In this document: positions 8,101 to 15,165 of the stretch, piece after piece
Position numbering within the stretch: position 1 is the first letter of the stretch
How the letters are laid out: each line of letters starts with the position of its first letter
NCBI GenBank assembly: GCA_030145345.1
Contig: JAQYVT010000025.1
Coordinates: 1 to 32,968 of the forward strand
DNA: 32,968 nucleotides
Source: Desulfobacterales bacterium
GTDB taxonomy: Bacteria > Desulfobacterota > Desulfobacteria > Desulfobacterales > UBA11574
Direction: 5' to 3'
Program-made: the position numbers and the translations under genes
Notes under the pieces: generated by a model
What the model saw: only the letters and a program-made list of their open reading frames with translations
What the model was told of the DNA's origin: nothing
Database searches by the model: none

Positions 8101-8500
8101 CGTTCTCATCGACTACATCAACCGGTTGCGGGAACGGGGACTGGCCGTCAAAGAAGCGGTAATTAGAGCCGGCGCCACCCGGCTTAGGCCGGTGCTGCTC
8201 ACCGCCGTTACCACGATTCTGGGCCTCATCCCCATGGTGACCGGTATTTCCTTCGACTTCCGTAATCTGGCGATTTCCTGGGTGAGTGAGTCGAGCCAGT
8301 GGTGGCGGTCCATGGCCATTGTGGTAATTTTTGGCCTTATGGTCGCCACCTTTCTTACGCTGCTGGTGGTGCCGACCCTTTATGTCCTGTTCGACAATAT
8401 GGCGGAAAAAGGACGCTCTGCAGCACAGTGGCTGCGTCATATCTACTGGAAACCCTACCGCTGGCTGGCGGGGGAAAAACTACACGGCGGCAGGAAATAA
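5168..8500 (+). CDS. RND-family efflux permease (AcrB/HAE1-like)
   Basis: This 1110-residue inner-membrane pump is close to the AcrB family length. It has an N-terminal transmembrane helix (about residues 12-30), a large periplasmic loop, a central block of helices (about 335-540), a second periplasmic loop and a C-terminal helix block (about 900-1085). The proton-relay motif in TM4 reads GMLVDNAIVIIEN, so the first Asp (about 398) is kept and the second is Asn. In TM10 the AcrB lysine position reads VVNNAIVLIDY (Asn about 975). This variant is found in a broad RND subgroup. The open frame extends upstream to 5039, but the ATG at 5168 overlapping the adaptor's stop fits the family N-terminus. 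The substrate is not predictable; multidrug or solvent export is likely. Confidence 0.93.
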   Translation: MIVSDTAVNKGITVMVLAVIILVFGVYCYNVLPRESDPDITIPNVFVTTDYRGVSPTDMETAVTIEIEKKLKGLDGVKKIQSVSSEGLSSINIEFVTGTDIDNALQDVKDKVDEAKGELPTDLENDPSVFEVNFSELPIVVFSMSGSCGLAKLKEIADDLKDDIEAIPGVLEAEVTGGLEREIRVEVFPEKLAYYGMSIPTFQQILYSENQNTSGGAIRMGDGRFQLRVPGEFRTPSEIYNLIMGTHNGQPVYLKDLARVVDGFKEETSRSRLDGRSAVNIAVKKRSGENIIKISNQIDRRIAKQQPAWPSGTEIVKVMDKAKDIKLMVADLENNILSGLILVVVVLFFALGLRNAFLVSLAIPFSMLLSFIVLHIMGITLNMVVLFSLTLALGMLVDNAIVIIENIYRYMEQGVSRIMAAKRATSEVAYPVIGSTVTTLAAFSPMLFWPGIMGEFMSYLPLTLIVTLSSSLFVAMVINPALASFFMKTKKDSHQKYVLSAEEIEVAGEKPVEIKGRMLSSYSTMLTFALRRPFIVVGFAFAVLILFFQAWLLAVGIEKPVEFFPDIQPKSMYVNVDVPEGADIDYIDRIMQRIEMAVAGISEKDLFAPTAGNGSRYQQALLPKTHEKANGDIFIGPSDLGNIENIYVKAVTSSKSSIFDPNAPNHVGIRFLDMAERKTSSSDTVDIIRKRVKNIPGGRITVAMQEEGPPTGAPINIEIAGDDLQMLGNTAKKIRAIISRIPHVKDIRDDFVEGTPSVKVVVDRQKAALFGLTTDMIGFALKTAYNGLDVSSFREGDEDYDITVQLPEADRRVTDVLRELMIPTPNGEMVPLSTLATVEYSGSIGDIVRIDNKRVVTVKANVDETKIPGPVARAQAEALLKQYPLPPGYTVGFTGENEFQQESEDFLSKAFVIACFLIFLILVSQFNSVSQPFIIMTSVILSLGGAFLGLTLFKQPFGIIMTGVGVISLAGVVVNNAIVLIDYINRLRERGLAVKEAVIRAGATRLRPVLLTAVTTILGLIPMVTGISFDFRNLAISWVSESSQWWRSMAIVVIFGLMVATFLTLLVVPTLYVLFDNMAEKGRSAAQWLRHIYWKPYRWLAGEKLHGGRK

Positions 8501-8673
8501 AGGCAAGACGCATCTTCAAAAGCGTTCCGCTGCCTGCTATGGAACATAAAAATTTATCCTCATACGGGTAATACCCCGCCGGCTTGTGGGAGCAAGGTTT
8601 ACCCCGTGAAACCTATCTTTCTTTTTTGTTTATCTGGGGCAAAGATCCTGCCTCTGGGGGGCGTCGGGGCGCC
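8501..8673. other. Convergent intergenic region with REP-like copy C
   Basis: This gap lies between the stop codons of the RND pump (plus) and the CoA ligase (minus). It holds a REP-like copy at 8570-8600: AATACCCCGCC, GGCTTG centre, then GGGAGC. The copy is enclosed by ACGGGTAA and TTTACCCCGT, which can pair. It may serve as a transcription end for both operons; no clean T-run follows. Confidence 0.45.
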
Positions 8674-10374
8674 TCATGTGTTTTTTCTTTTTGCCATCTC
8701 TTCTTCTCTGAGAGTCTTTTTCAAAATTTTTTCTATGTTGGTTTTAGGCAGTTCGTCTCTGAACTCAACCTCGGTTGGAAACTTATACTTGGCGATCTTA
8801 CCTTCGCAATATTCGATGAGCTCTTCCTGGGTGGCAGTTTCTCCTTGTTTGACCACAACAAAGACTTTGACCGATTCGCCCCGGGTCGGGTGCGGTATCC
8901 CAATCGCCGTCGCTTCCTGAACCTTGGGGTTTTCGTAGAATACTTCTTCAATATCGCGGGGATAAACATTACAGCCCCCGGATATGATCATATCCTTTTT
9001 ACGGTCGACAATATAAAAATAACCCTCTTCATCCATTTTGCCGATATCTCCGGTATGGAGCCAGCCGTCAATCAGGGCATTGGCCGTTTCTTCGGGATTG
9101 TTCCAGTAACCCTTCATGACCTGTGGGCCTTTGACCAGCACTTCACCGGTTTCTCCAACCGGAACGTCTGTATTTCTGTCATTCAGATCTACAATTCTGC
9201 ATTCAGTGTCGGAAATCGGAACCCCGATACTTCCGACTTTCCGCTTTCCATCCGCAAATGGGTTTACGTGGGTTCCAGGCGACGATTCTGTCAAGCCGTA
9301 GGCTTCCACGATGACCGCACCGGTTTTGTTCTCGAAATTACGGATCACTTCCAGCGGAAGCGGTGCACTCGCTGAAAAACATCCCTTGATGGACGTCATA
9401 TCAACCCTATCGATATCCGGGTGGTTCAGCATTCCGATGATCATGGTCGGTACCAGGGGCGCAAAGGTGGGTTTGTACTTTTTGATGGCATCGAGGAGGG
9501 GTTTGGGTTGGGGTTTGGGAATCAGTATATGCCCCCACCCCATATGTATGGCAAAGTTCATGGCACATGAAAGTCCGAAGACATGGAAAATCGGCAGGGC
9601 GCCCAGCATGACTTCATCACCTTTGTGGTATGTCGGAAACCATGCTTCACACTGTTGAACATGCTTGCTCAGATTGCCGTGGGTGAGCATGGCGCCTTTT
9701 GAAACGCCTGTGGTGCCGCCGGTGTACTGATACATGGCAACATCATCAAAGGACAGTCCCACATCCGGTGGATCGGGCGGGCTTTTCGCCAGAAGATCCT
9801 TCCATTTGTAAACATTTTCAGCGGCGTTTACATCTGCAGCCAGGTTTTTCTTTTTAGCAACGAGGGGAAACAAAAGGTTCTTGGGAAACGGGAGATAATC
9901 ACCGATGGACGTATAGATAATCTGTTTTATGTTTGTTTTTGGCCGAAGGTCGATCATGCGATTGCCCAACAGGTCTATGGTAATGAGAATTTTTGAACCG
10001 GAATCGTTGAGTTGATGTTCAAGTTCCCGATCAGAATACAGCGGATTATTCATCACCGCTATGCCGCCGATCTTTAAGATGGCGTAGTAGGCAATCACAC
10101 AGGGGATAACGTTTGGCAACAGGATGGCGATACGATCACCTTTATGGATACCAAAGGCATTCAGGATGGCGGCAAAACGGGTTGCCATATCATTGAGTTC
10201 ACGATAGGTAAGTTTATATCCCTCAAAGAGCAGTGCCATTTTATCTGGAAACTGGCGGGCCGTCCGTTCAAGAATCATCGGCAGACATATTTCCTCGTAG
10301 TCTATATTTTTCGGTACCCCCTTTTCATAATTGGCTAACCAAGGTTGGTCTTGATACGTTATTTCTCTAGTCAC
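8674..10374 (-). CDS. Long-chain acyl-CoA ligase (AMP-forming, FadD-like)
   Basis: This 566-residue ANL-superfamily adenylating enzyme activates a fatty or aromatic acid with ATP and CoA. Core motifs are intact: YQYTGGTTGVSKGAML (about residues 215-230), AYGLTESSP (358-366), WLHTGD (438-443), VDRKKDMIISGG (456-467), and a C-terminal catalytic Lys in PKTNIEKILKK (about 549; the usual Gly before the Lys is Glu). The open frame extends 35 codons further upstream. The GTG at 10374 has a good AAAAGGAG site, and the product then begins in the family style (TREITYQDQPW), so I use it. The DUF401 gene lies upstream in the same direction, 165 bp away. A role in beta-oxidation of acids is likely; substrate chain length is unknown. 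Confidence 0.92.
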   Translation of the reverse strand: MTREITYQDQPWLANYEKGVPKNIDYEEICLPMILERTARQFPDKMALLFEGYKLTYRELNDMATRFAAILNAFGIHKGDRIAILLPNVIPCVIAYYAILKIGGIAVMNNPLYSDRELEHQLNDSGSKILITIDLLGNRMIDLRPKTNIKQIIYTSIGDYLPFPKNLLFPLVAKKKNLAADVNAAENVYKWKDLLAKSPPDPPDVGLSFDDVAMYQYTGGTTGVSKGAMLTHGNLSKHVQQCEAWFPTYHKGDEVMLGALPIFHVFGLSCAMNFAIHMGWGHILIPKPQPKPLLDAIKKYKPTFAPLVPTMIIGMLNHPDIDRVDMTSIKGCFSASAPLPLEVIRNFENKTGAVIVEAYGLTESSPGTHVNPFADGKRKVGSIGVPISDTECRIVDLNDRNTDVPVGETGEVLVKGPQVMKGYWNNPEETANALIDGWLHTGDIGKMDEEGYFYIVDRKKDMIISGGCNVYPRDIEEVFYENPKVQEATAIGIPHPTRGESVKVFVVVKQGETATQEELIEYCEGKIAKYKFPTEVEFRDELPKTNIEKILKKTLREEEMAKRKNT

Positions 10375-10539
10375 GTGAGACTCCTTTTCAGTGTGGTTCT
10401 GATCAATTGTAAAATATTTCGGATGCCATATTTTTGGAAAATAGTGTTTCTGTTTATCGGTCCCAAAAGCGTCATCCAATCTTTCCGCACCATGGAAAAT
10501 AAGGTGTGGATCTAAACATGGCGCCTTTCTTAAAATCGA

Positions 10540-11838
10540 TTATATCAATTTTAATATCCATCGGGATATCAAAAAGTAAGCGATTCCCGAACTCATGAGG
10601 CAAACACACAACAGCCAGAGATGCCGGTATACGCCGCCCATACGCGTGTTGAAATATTCATTGGACAGGATAAAGCACAGATGAAGCGGAGAAAGGAGCA
10701 CACCGGAGAAACCACAAACGATGGTCAGCATAACATACTGTAACATAAAACCGCTCTCACCCAGGGAATGGATCAGCGGAATCAATATGGGGAGCGTCAC
10801 GCCGACAAAAGCAATGGTAATTCCGGTAATAAGCCCCACTAAAAACGGAAGTATCACGGCAATCCACATCAGCGGAACTTTAAGACCTATCAATTCATGA
10901 CTAATCTCTCCGACCGCATGGCTGTCTTCTAGAATTCCCTTAAAAATTAAAATGGATGCAACGATGTACATCATGTTTAAATTTTGAGGGTTGCGAATCA
11001 CTGTCCATATTTGGTTTTGGGTTAAATTATTTGTGGACCAGACCCATCCGATGGCCCCAAAAAGGGCAAGGATTAACCCCGCTTCTTTGGAAATAGAAAG
11101 GTTTGGGAACATAAAAGAAAAAAGTATCCCCGTTCCAAGTCCCGGAATTATAACCAGGAGAATCGGTATCAACTCCTTGAAAAAGGGCCATACCGTCACA
11201 TGGGAATCCTGGCTCGGATCGTTTCCTGTTGTTTGACCCAGATCCTTTAACGGCAGGTAGCCAAAGAAGACCGCCAAAAGGGTTATGGGGAACATAAAGC
11301 CTATAAAATTGAGAAGATTAATATCCGCCATAAGTGTCGCCAGCAGAACACCGGGGTACAACGGCCACCAGTATTCCCAGATGTGACGAAACCAGTAATT
11401 GATAAAACTGAGCTTGTCGCCGGAAAGATCGTACTGGGTTCCCAGGTCTTTTACCATGGGTGCGGAAAAAACAGCACCGCCCGGCATCGGCAAAAGCCCA
11501 ATCAGGGCCGGAAAAATGATAAGATTTACTCTGATATTTTTAATTAAGCCCCTGAACTTCCTCAGCATCCTCTCCATTTGACCCGAAAGTTCCATACTGC
11601 TGCTGAGAACCAAAATCAACGAAACGATAAGTGCCAGAGACAAGGTTTTCGGGTATACGATGGATTGGGCCATGGACCCGATCATTGCCCTAGGTTGCAA
11701 ACCGAAAAAAAAGCTTAATACAACAGCTCCCAGCATAAAAGCATGACCCAATGAGAGCTTTTTTCTGATCAAAAAAAGGACAAAAATAAATACGATGATC
11801 ATCCGGATCATCGCGGGAGTGTGTTGTAAAAAAGACAT
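10540..11838 (-). CDS. DUF401-family integral membrane protein (putative transporter)
   Basis: This 432-residue, very hydrophobic protein has roughly ten to twelve transmembrane segments. The segments LLPMPGGAVFSAPMVKDLG (about residues 110-130) and INYWFRHIWEYWWPLYPG are typical of the DUF401 family, which is related to the GntP/ArsB-type transporter fold. No substrate is established for the family. The frame can start at TTG 11868, but the ATG at 11838 (MSFLQHTP) gives the normal N-terminus; neither has a strong ribosome binding site. It is followed by the acyl-CoA ligase on the same strand, so organic-acid or lipid transport is conceivable, but that is only context. An inverted-repeat element lies just upstream. 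Confidence 0.8.
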   Translation of the reverse strand: MSFLQHTPAMIRMIIVFIFVLFLIRKKLSLGHAFMLGAVVLSFFFGLQPRAMIGSMAQSIVYPKTLSLALIVSLILVLSSSMELSGQMERMLRKFRGLIKNIRVNLIIFPALIGLLPMPGGAVFSAPMVKDLGTQYDLSGDKLSFINYWFRHIWEYWWPLYPGVLLATLMADINLLNFIGFMFPITLLAVFFGYLPLKDLGQTTGNDPSQDSHVTVWPFFKELIPILLVIIPGLGTGILFSFMFPNLSISKEAGLILALFGAIGWVWSTNNLTQNQIWTVIRNPQNLNMMYIVASILIFKGILEDSHAVGEISHELIGLKVPLMWIAVILPFLVGLITGITIAFVGVTLPILIPLIHSLGESGFMLQYVMLTIVCGFSGVLLSPLHLCFILSNEYFNTRMGGVYRHLWLLCVCLMSSGIAYFLISRWILKLI

Positions 11839-11873
11839 ATTTTGCGCCCGATAAGGTCCAACGGACAAAACGT

Positions 11874-11963
11874 CATTTCAAAACCTTCCGGTGAATGATT
11901 TTTGAATCTTTATTCCCGCTTTAGCGGGATAAAATTTGGTAACCCATGGGAGGTTTTGAAACG
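11874..11963. repeat. 90-bp element with 16-bp imperfect inverted ends and inner hairpin
   Basis: The outer arms CATTTCAAAACCTTCC (11874-11889) and GGGAGGTTTTGAAACG (11948-11963) match at 14 of 16 positions as inverted repeats. An inner perfect hairpin, TCCCGCT-TT-AGCGGGA, lies at 11914-11929. It fills most of the gap between lemA and the DUF401 gene. The inner hairpin has no good T-run on either strand, so it is a poor terminator. The overall design resembles a miniature palindromic element. Confidence 0.45.
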
Positions 11964-11976
11964 GCATCTCAAAATG

Positions 11977-12555
11977 TTACTGGAATTTCACTTTAGGGGC
12001 TGCTTGTTCAGCCTCGGGCACCTCATAGTATTCTGCTTTTGAGACGCCTGCAAACATTGCATAAAACCTTCCGAAGAACGTACGGGTATATGTGTTCAGA
12101 AGCTGAACAGATTCATTGTATCGTTTTCGTTCCACAGCAATTCTATTTTCAGTCCCTTCCAGACTGTCCTGCAGCTTGAGAAACGATTCATTGGCCTTGA
12201 GAACCGGGTATCTTTCCTGGAGTAAAAGAAGCCTTGAGAGTACACCTTCAAGCTGATTTGAAGCCTTGATCTTGCCTTTTACATCTTTTGCTTGAAAGTA
12301 TTGTGTTCTGGCTTGGGCGATATTTTCGAACAGTTCTTTTTCATGCTTTGCATAGCCTTTTACCGCTTCAACAAGATTGGGGATCAGGTCATATCTTCTC
12401 TTTAACTGGTTTTCCACCTGCGCCCATTTTCCTTTAACATTTTCATCCATGGCAATCACTCGGTTATACTCGGCGATAATTTTGCCGAACATCATAAAAC
12501 CGACCAGTAAAATGACACCCACGATGATGAGTATGGTTTTAAGTTTTTTTGACAT
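11977..12555 (-). CDS. lemA: LemA family protein
   Basis: This 192-residue protein has one N-terminal membrane helix (about residues 7-27) and a long helical domain. The hallmark GKWAQVENQLKRRYDLIPNL followed by VEAVKGYAKHEKELF is at about residues 42-75, and the ending YNESVQLLNTYTRTFFGRFYAMF is typical of the family. LemA proteins are small membrane-anchored helical bundles of unknown biochemical role that are usually encoded next to TPM-domain proteins, as here (the TPM gene ends 82 bp upstream). The ATG at 12555 has a GGAGGA site. The gene is probably the third of an operon with the NTase-like and TPM genes. Confidence 0.93.
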   Translation of the reverse strand: MSKKLKTILIIVGVILLVGFMMFGKIIAEYNRVIAMDENVKGKWAQVENQLKRRYDLIPNLVEAVKGYAKHEKELFENIAQARTQYFQAKDVKGKIKASNQLEGVLSRLLLLQERYPVLKANESFLKLQDSLEGTENRIAVERKRYNESVQLLNTYTRTFFGRFYAMFAGVSKAEYYEVPEAEQAAPKVKFQ

Positions 12556-12637
12556 AATGTTCCTCCGATAAATAATAATTAAATATTATAATAACTTAGT
12601 AGATGTATTTATGAATTTGAGCACTCAGCTATTTCAA

Positions 12638-13417
12638 CTACCAGCCTCCGGACGCCCCGCCGCCGCCGAAACCGCCGCCGCCACCGCCGAAACCGCCGCC
12701 GCCGAAACCGCCGCCACCGCCCCATGAACCTCTTCTGCCGCCCATGGATGAAAACAAAAGTAACATCAGAAACAGTCTTGGATTTTTTATAAACAGTATT
12801 CCCAGAATAATCAGAAATGCAACGGTTATTATGGTATTAAAGGGACCGGCGGGTTCGCCCTTTTCTGCCGGCTGTGTGCTGTATCTTATCTTGGGCATTC
12901 CCTCTATTTGAACCCCCGAGGCTTCGGCAATCTTATCTGCTACGGCAAGTGCTGTGGTAAAAATGCCCGTTGAATAGTCGCCTTTTCTGAAATAGGGTAC
13001 CAGCAGGTCCCGGCCCAGGCTGCCCACAAGGCTGTCCGGAAGGACGCCTTCGAGTCCGTAACCGACCTCGATTCTGTACTTTCGGTCTTTTAGGGAAATC
13101 AGCAACAGCACGCCGTTGTCTTTTCCCTTTTGGCCGAGTTTCCATTTGTCATGGGCAATTGTTAGGGAAAAGTCTTCGATGGATTCGCCCTCGAGGCTGG
13201 GTATGGTGAGGACCACCGCTTGGGCCGTTGTCTTTTGTTCAAGTTCCTGAAGATATCCGTTGAGTCTGTTTTCTGAAGCATCATCGATAATACCGGCCAG
13301 GTCCACAACATATCTTGGCGGCTTTTCCGGAACGCTTGTGGCATGAGAAACAGATCCGACAACCAGGCACAGGAAGAGAATTGCCAGAAAAACTGCGGGT
13401 CTAGTCTTTGATGTCAT
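12638..13417 (-). CDS. TPM-domain protein (YgcG/TPM_phosphatase family) with Gly-rich tail
   Basis: This 259-residue secreted or membrane protein has a signal peptide or anchor at about residues 8-27. It has a TPM domain at about 35-165 (YVVDLAGIIDD ... DNGVLLLISLKDRKYRIEVG ... YGLEGVLPDS), a second membrane helix at about 200-220, and a C-terminal tail of about 35 residues that is almost all Gly, Phe, Ser and Trp (GGGGG-F repeats). The tail is encoded by GCC/CCG-rich simple repeats at 12645-12725. TPM proteins are linked to membrane protein quality control and repair. The start overlaps the end of the upstream NTase-like gene by 17 bp. The family is usually paired with LemA. Confidence 0.92.
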   Translation of the reverse strand: MTSKTRPAVFLAILFLCLVVGSVSHATSVPEKPPRYVVDLAGIIDDASENRLNGYLQELEQKTTAQAVVLTIPSLEGESIEDFSLTIAHDKWKLGQKGKDNGVLLLISLKDRKYRIEVGYGLEGVLPDSLVGSLGRDLLVPYFRKGDYSTGIFTTALAVADKIAEASGVQIEGMPKIRYSTQPAEKGEPAGPFNTIITVAFLIILGILFIKNPRLFLMLLLFSSMGGRRGSWGGGGGFGGGGFGGGGGGFGGGGASGGW

Positions 13418-14138
13418 CTGTAATATCTCCCAGTTTTTCCAAAGCCGTATAATAGTCTTCGAAGATGGCGTTGAGCTGTTCCATCATCAGTTTTGTTTTC
13501 TGTTTCTTCTGCTTTAACACCGTTCTAAATACACGGGTGTTTATGCCGGAAACTTCCTCAAGGGCGGTCAGAACATCGTGGTTTCTCAAGGGGGGTTCTT
13601 TTCCCAAGAGAACAATAATGCTCCTGAAAAGGGGAATGTATCCTGAAAAAGAATCGATAAACATATCGGTGAGTATTTTTCGGTCTCCTGAAGCAGAGAG
13701 ATATCCCTGCCTGAGCCCGATCAATCTGACTTTCAGTTCCCTTTCACACTGCAGCCTGAGGTCAGATGGATCGATTTTAAGATCTTGAAAGAGATCTTTT
13801 CCGAATATGGTTTTATGTATCAGTTTTATGTTCAGAAACTCCAGGGGGAAGACATCCAGAGAATTCTGGATGTATTCAGGGGTCATAATCAGTGGTGCGG
13901 CAATTCTTTTTTTGCCGTATTTTTTTCCCAACGGTGCCAGAATTTCAAGAAACTTTAAATCCATTTCATTGAGGACAAACACAGAATTGACGTCTGACTT
14001 TCCGGGGTCAAAATCATCGGTCAGGGAACTTCCGGTGATGGTTATTGAATGAATGTTATCTTTATAACTTCTTAATATTTCATCCTGAAAGGGTTTGAAT
14101 TTTTCAGCGACTTCATGGTTTAGGCTCGGATCGGTCAT
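13401..14138 (-). CDS. Nucleotidyltransferase-fold-like protein with altered catalytic motif (unassigned)
   Basis: This 245-residue soluble protein is not one I can name. Near residues 35-57 it reads ITITGSSLTDDFDPGKSDVN followed by SVFVL. This resembles the MNT/Pol-beta nucleotidyltransferase signature G-S-x(9-13)-D-x-D, but the second Asp is Asn. The rest is mostly helical with many charged residues, and the C-terminus could form an HEPN-like helical bundle. The frame can begin at TTG 14156, but the ATG at 14138 has an AGGAGA site six to seven bases away. Its end overlaps the TPM gene by 17 bp, so it is co-translated with it. It may be an inactive or altered NTase linked to the LemA/TPM membrane system. 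The fold call is inference only. Confidence 0.55.
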   Translation of the reverse strand: MTDPSLNHEVAEKFKPFQDEILRSYKDNIHSITITGSSLTDDFDPGKSDVNSVFVLNEMDLKFLEILAPLGKKYGKKRIAAPLIMTPEYIQNSLDVFPLEFLNIKLIHKTIFGKDLFQDLKIDPSDLRLQCERELKVRLIGLRQGYLSASGDRKILTDMFIDSFSGYIPLFRSIIVLLGKEPPLRNHDVLTALEEVSGINTRVFRTVLKQKKQKTKLMMEQLNAIFEDYYTALEKLGDITDDIKD

Positions 14139-14198
14139 CAAAATCTCCTGGTTCAAGGTTAAGGTTTTTGCCGGTCATTTATAACCATACGAAAAATT

Positions 14199-14402
14199 TC
14201 AGGCTCGGTGATTCATAACCAGACGGGCAAAATGCTCAAAGGAACGGTCGTAAGTCCGTTCGGCATCGTTGGGGAAACAGCAGGCTGGAAGCTCCCGGCT
14301 TTTTAAATGGTAACTGATACATTCGCAGCATACGCCCTTACGGGCACACGGTTCGTAGCTGCAATTGCACGGCTTGAGATTCTGTTCTTTCATGCAGTCC
14401 AT
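14199..14402 (-). CDS. Small Cys-rich protein, DUF6485-like
   Basis: This 67-residue protein has eight Cys: CNCSYEPCARKGVCCECISY covers most, and LPACCFP adds two more. The pattern and the ending ERTYDRSFEHFARL match a small anaerobe family (DUF6485). The Cys spacing suggests metal or Fe-S binding; no function is known. The ATG at 14402 follows AGGAGA. It is upstream of the NTase-like gene in the same direction, with about 60 bp between them, and may be the first gene of that operon. A REP-like repeat lies immediately upstream. Confidence 0.75.
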   Translation of the reverse strand: MDCMKEQNLKPCNCSYEPCARKGVCCECISYHLKSRELPACCFPNDAERTYDRSFEHFARLVMNHRA

Positions 14403-14427
14403 GGAGCTCTCCTATATTATGATTTTC

Positions 14428-14463
14428 AATACCCCGTCCGCTTGCGGCGGGGAGCTTCATTTT
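14428..14463 (-). repeat. REP-like palindromic repeat, copy B (best-formed copy)
   Basis: The core CCCCG-T-CCGC-TT-GCGG-CGGGG (14432-14452) forms a strong nine-pair stem with one bulged base, flanked by AATA on the left and GAGCTTCATTTT on the right. It lies between the end of the phosphopantetheinyl transferase gene and the start of the Cys-rich gene. It could stabilise the end of the long upstream transcript. See copies A, C, D and E. Confidence 0.6.
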
Positions 14464-14482
14464 GTCGGGTTCCGTTGTTCAT

Positions 14483-15124
14483 TCAGCCGACGTGCCTTTT
14501 GGCGTTGTCATTGAGCGATGCCGGCAGAATTGTCCATTCAACATTAAAATTGTTTTTAACCACCGATGCGAGGTGGCCGTCGAAATCATGGTGTTCTATA
14601 ATCCAGTCTTGGTTTTTGTAATTTATGATCAGATGGTTATGATCGATTATCTTGACAATTCGACATTTTGAAAGATCTTTGATACCTGCTCCCGAAGCCT
14701 TTATTACCGATTCTTTTGACGTCCAGTACCGAAAAAAAAGTCTGGTTGGATCAGCGTTTGAAAGGCGCCATTCGCTGTCTTGGGCCGTTTTTCTGAAAAG
14801 CGCCGCTGAACAGGGACGGATTTTTTCTAAATCCATACCGATCTTCGTTGAAGCAATCACCCCGCCCACATATCCGGTTTTGTGGGTAAGAGACCAGTAA
14901 TTTCCGTCAAAGGGCAAAGGTTCACCATTTTCACCCTTTATTAGATGGGTTAATTCGACGCCGCTTTTTTGGGCGGATATTTCAAGGGCGCCTCTGGCAT
15001 GCCGGCTTAAAAAGGCAACCTTTTCTCTGCCGGTAAGTTTTTGTTGTTTATCAGGAACCGCGAGAATAACCGGATAAATAATCGGGTTTTGAGTTTGGGG
15101 TTTAGGATTTAGGATTGTCTCCAT
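14483..15124 (-). CDS. 4'-phosphopantetheinyl transferase superfamily protein (Sfp-type)
   Basis: This 213-residue enzyme would move the phosphopantetheine arm from CoA to a serine of an acyl- or peptidyl-carrier protein. The Mg-binding motif IGMDLEKI (Asp about 98, Glu about 100) and RYWTSKESVIKASGAGI (W-x-x-K-E-x-x-x-K, about 133-149) are complete. SLTHKTG (about 78-84) matches the usual S-x-S/T-H-S/K block. The first 15 residues (ILNPKPQTQNPII) are encoded by degenerate TTTAGGATT-type repeats, which is unusual. No later Met or GTG gives a sensible start, so I keep the ATG at 15124. It is the last gene after rsmI, 23 bp downstream. The carrier-protein partner is not in the window. Confidence 0.85.
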   Translation of the reverse strand: METILNPKPQTQNPIIYPVILAVPDKQQKLTGREKVAFLSRHARGALEISAQKSGVELTHLIKGENGEPLPFDGNYWSLTHKTGYVGGVIASTKIGMDLEKIRPCSAALFRKTAQDSEWRLSNADPTRLFFRYWTSKESVIKASGAGIKDLSKCRIVKIIDHNHLIINYKNQDWIIEHHDFDGHLASVVKNNFNVEWTILPASLNDNAKRHVG

Positions 15125-15165
15125 ATCAATATTCTATGCACCATGCGCTATGCGCTATCCACCTT
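15085..15165. repeat. Degenerate simple repeats spanning the rsmI-PPTase junction
   Basis: Two different low-complexity words meet here. At 15088-15117 there are degenerate copies of GTTTAGGATTTAGG-type units, which encode the start of the phosphopantetheinyl transferase. At 15136-15160 there are ATGCGCTATGCGC-type units (ATGCACCATGCGCTATGC), which encode the last codons and stop of rsmI. The repeats therefore extend into both coding ends. Confidence 0.6.

Noticed and set aside
8584-9375. 263-codon plus-strand open frame
   Set aside because: It is antisense to the acyl-CoA ligase, which has all ANL motifs; the plus-strand product has no family resemblance.
12640-12730. GCC/CCG-rich tract as a non-coding repeat
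   Set aside because: It encodes the Gly-rich tail of the TPM protein in frame and is typical of that family.
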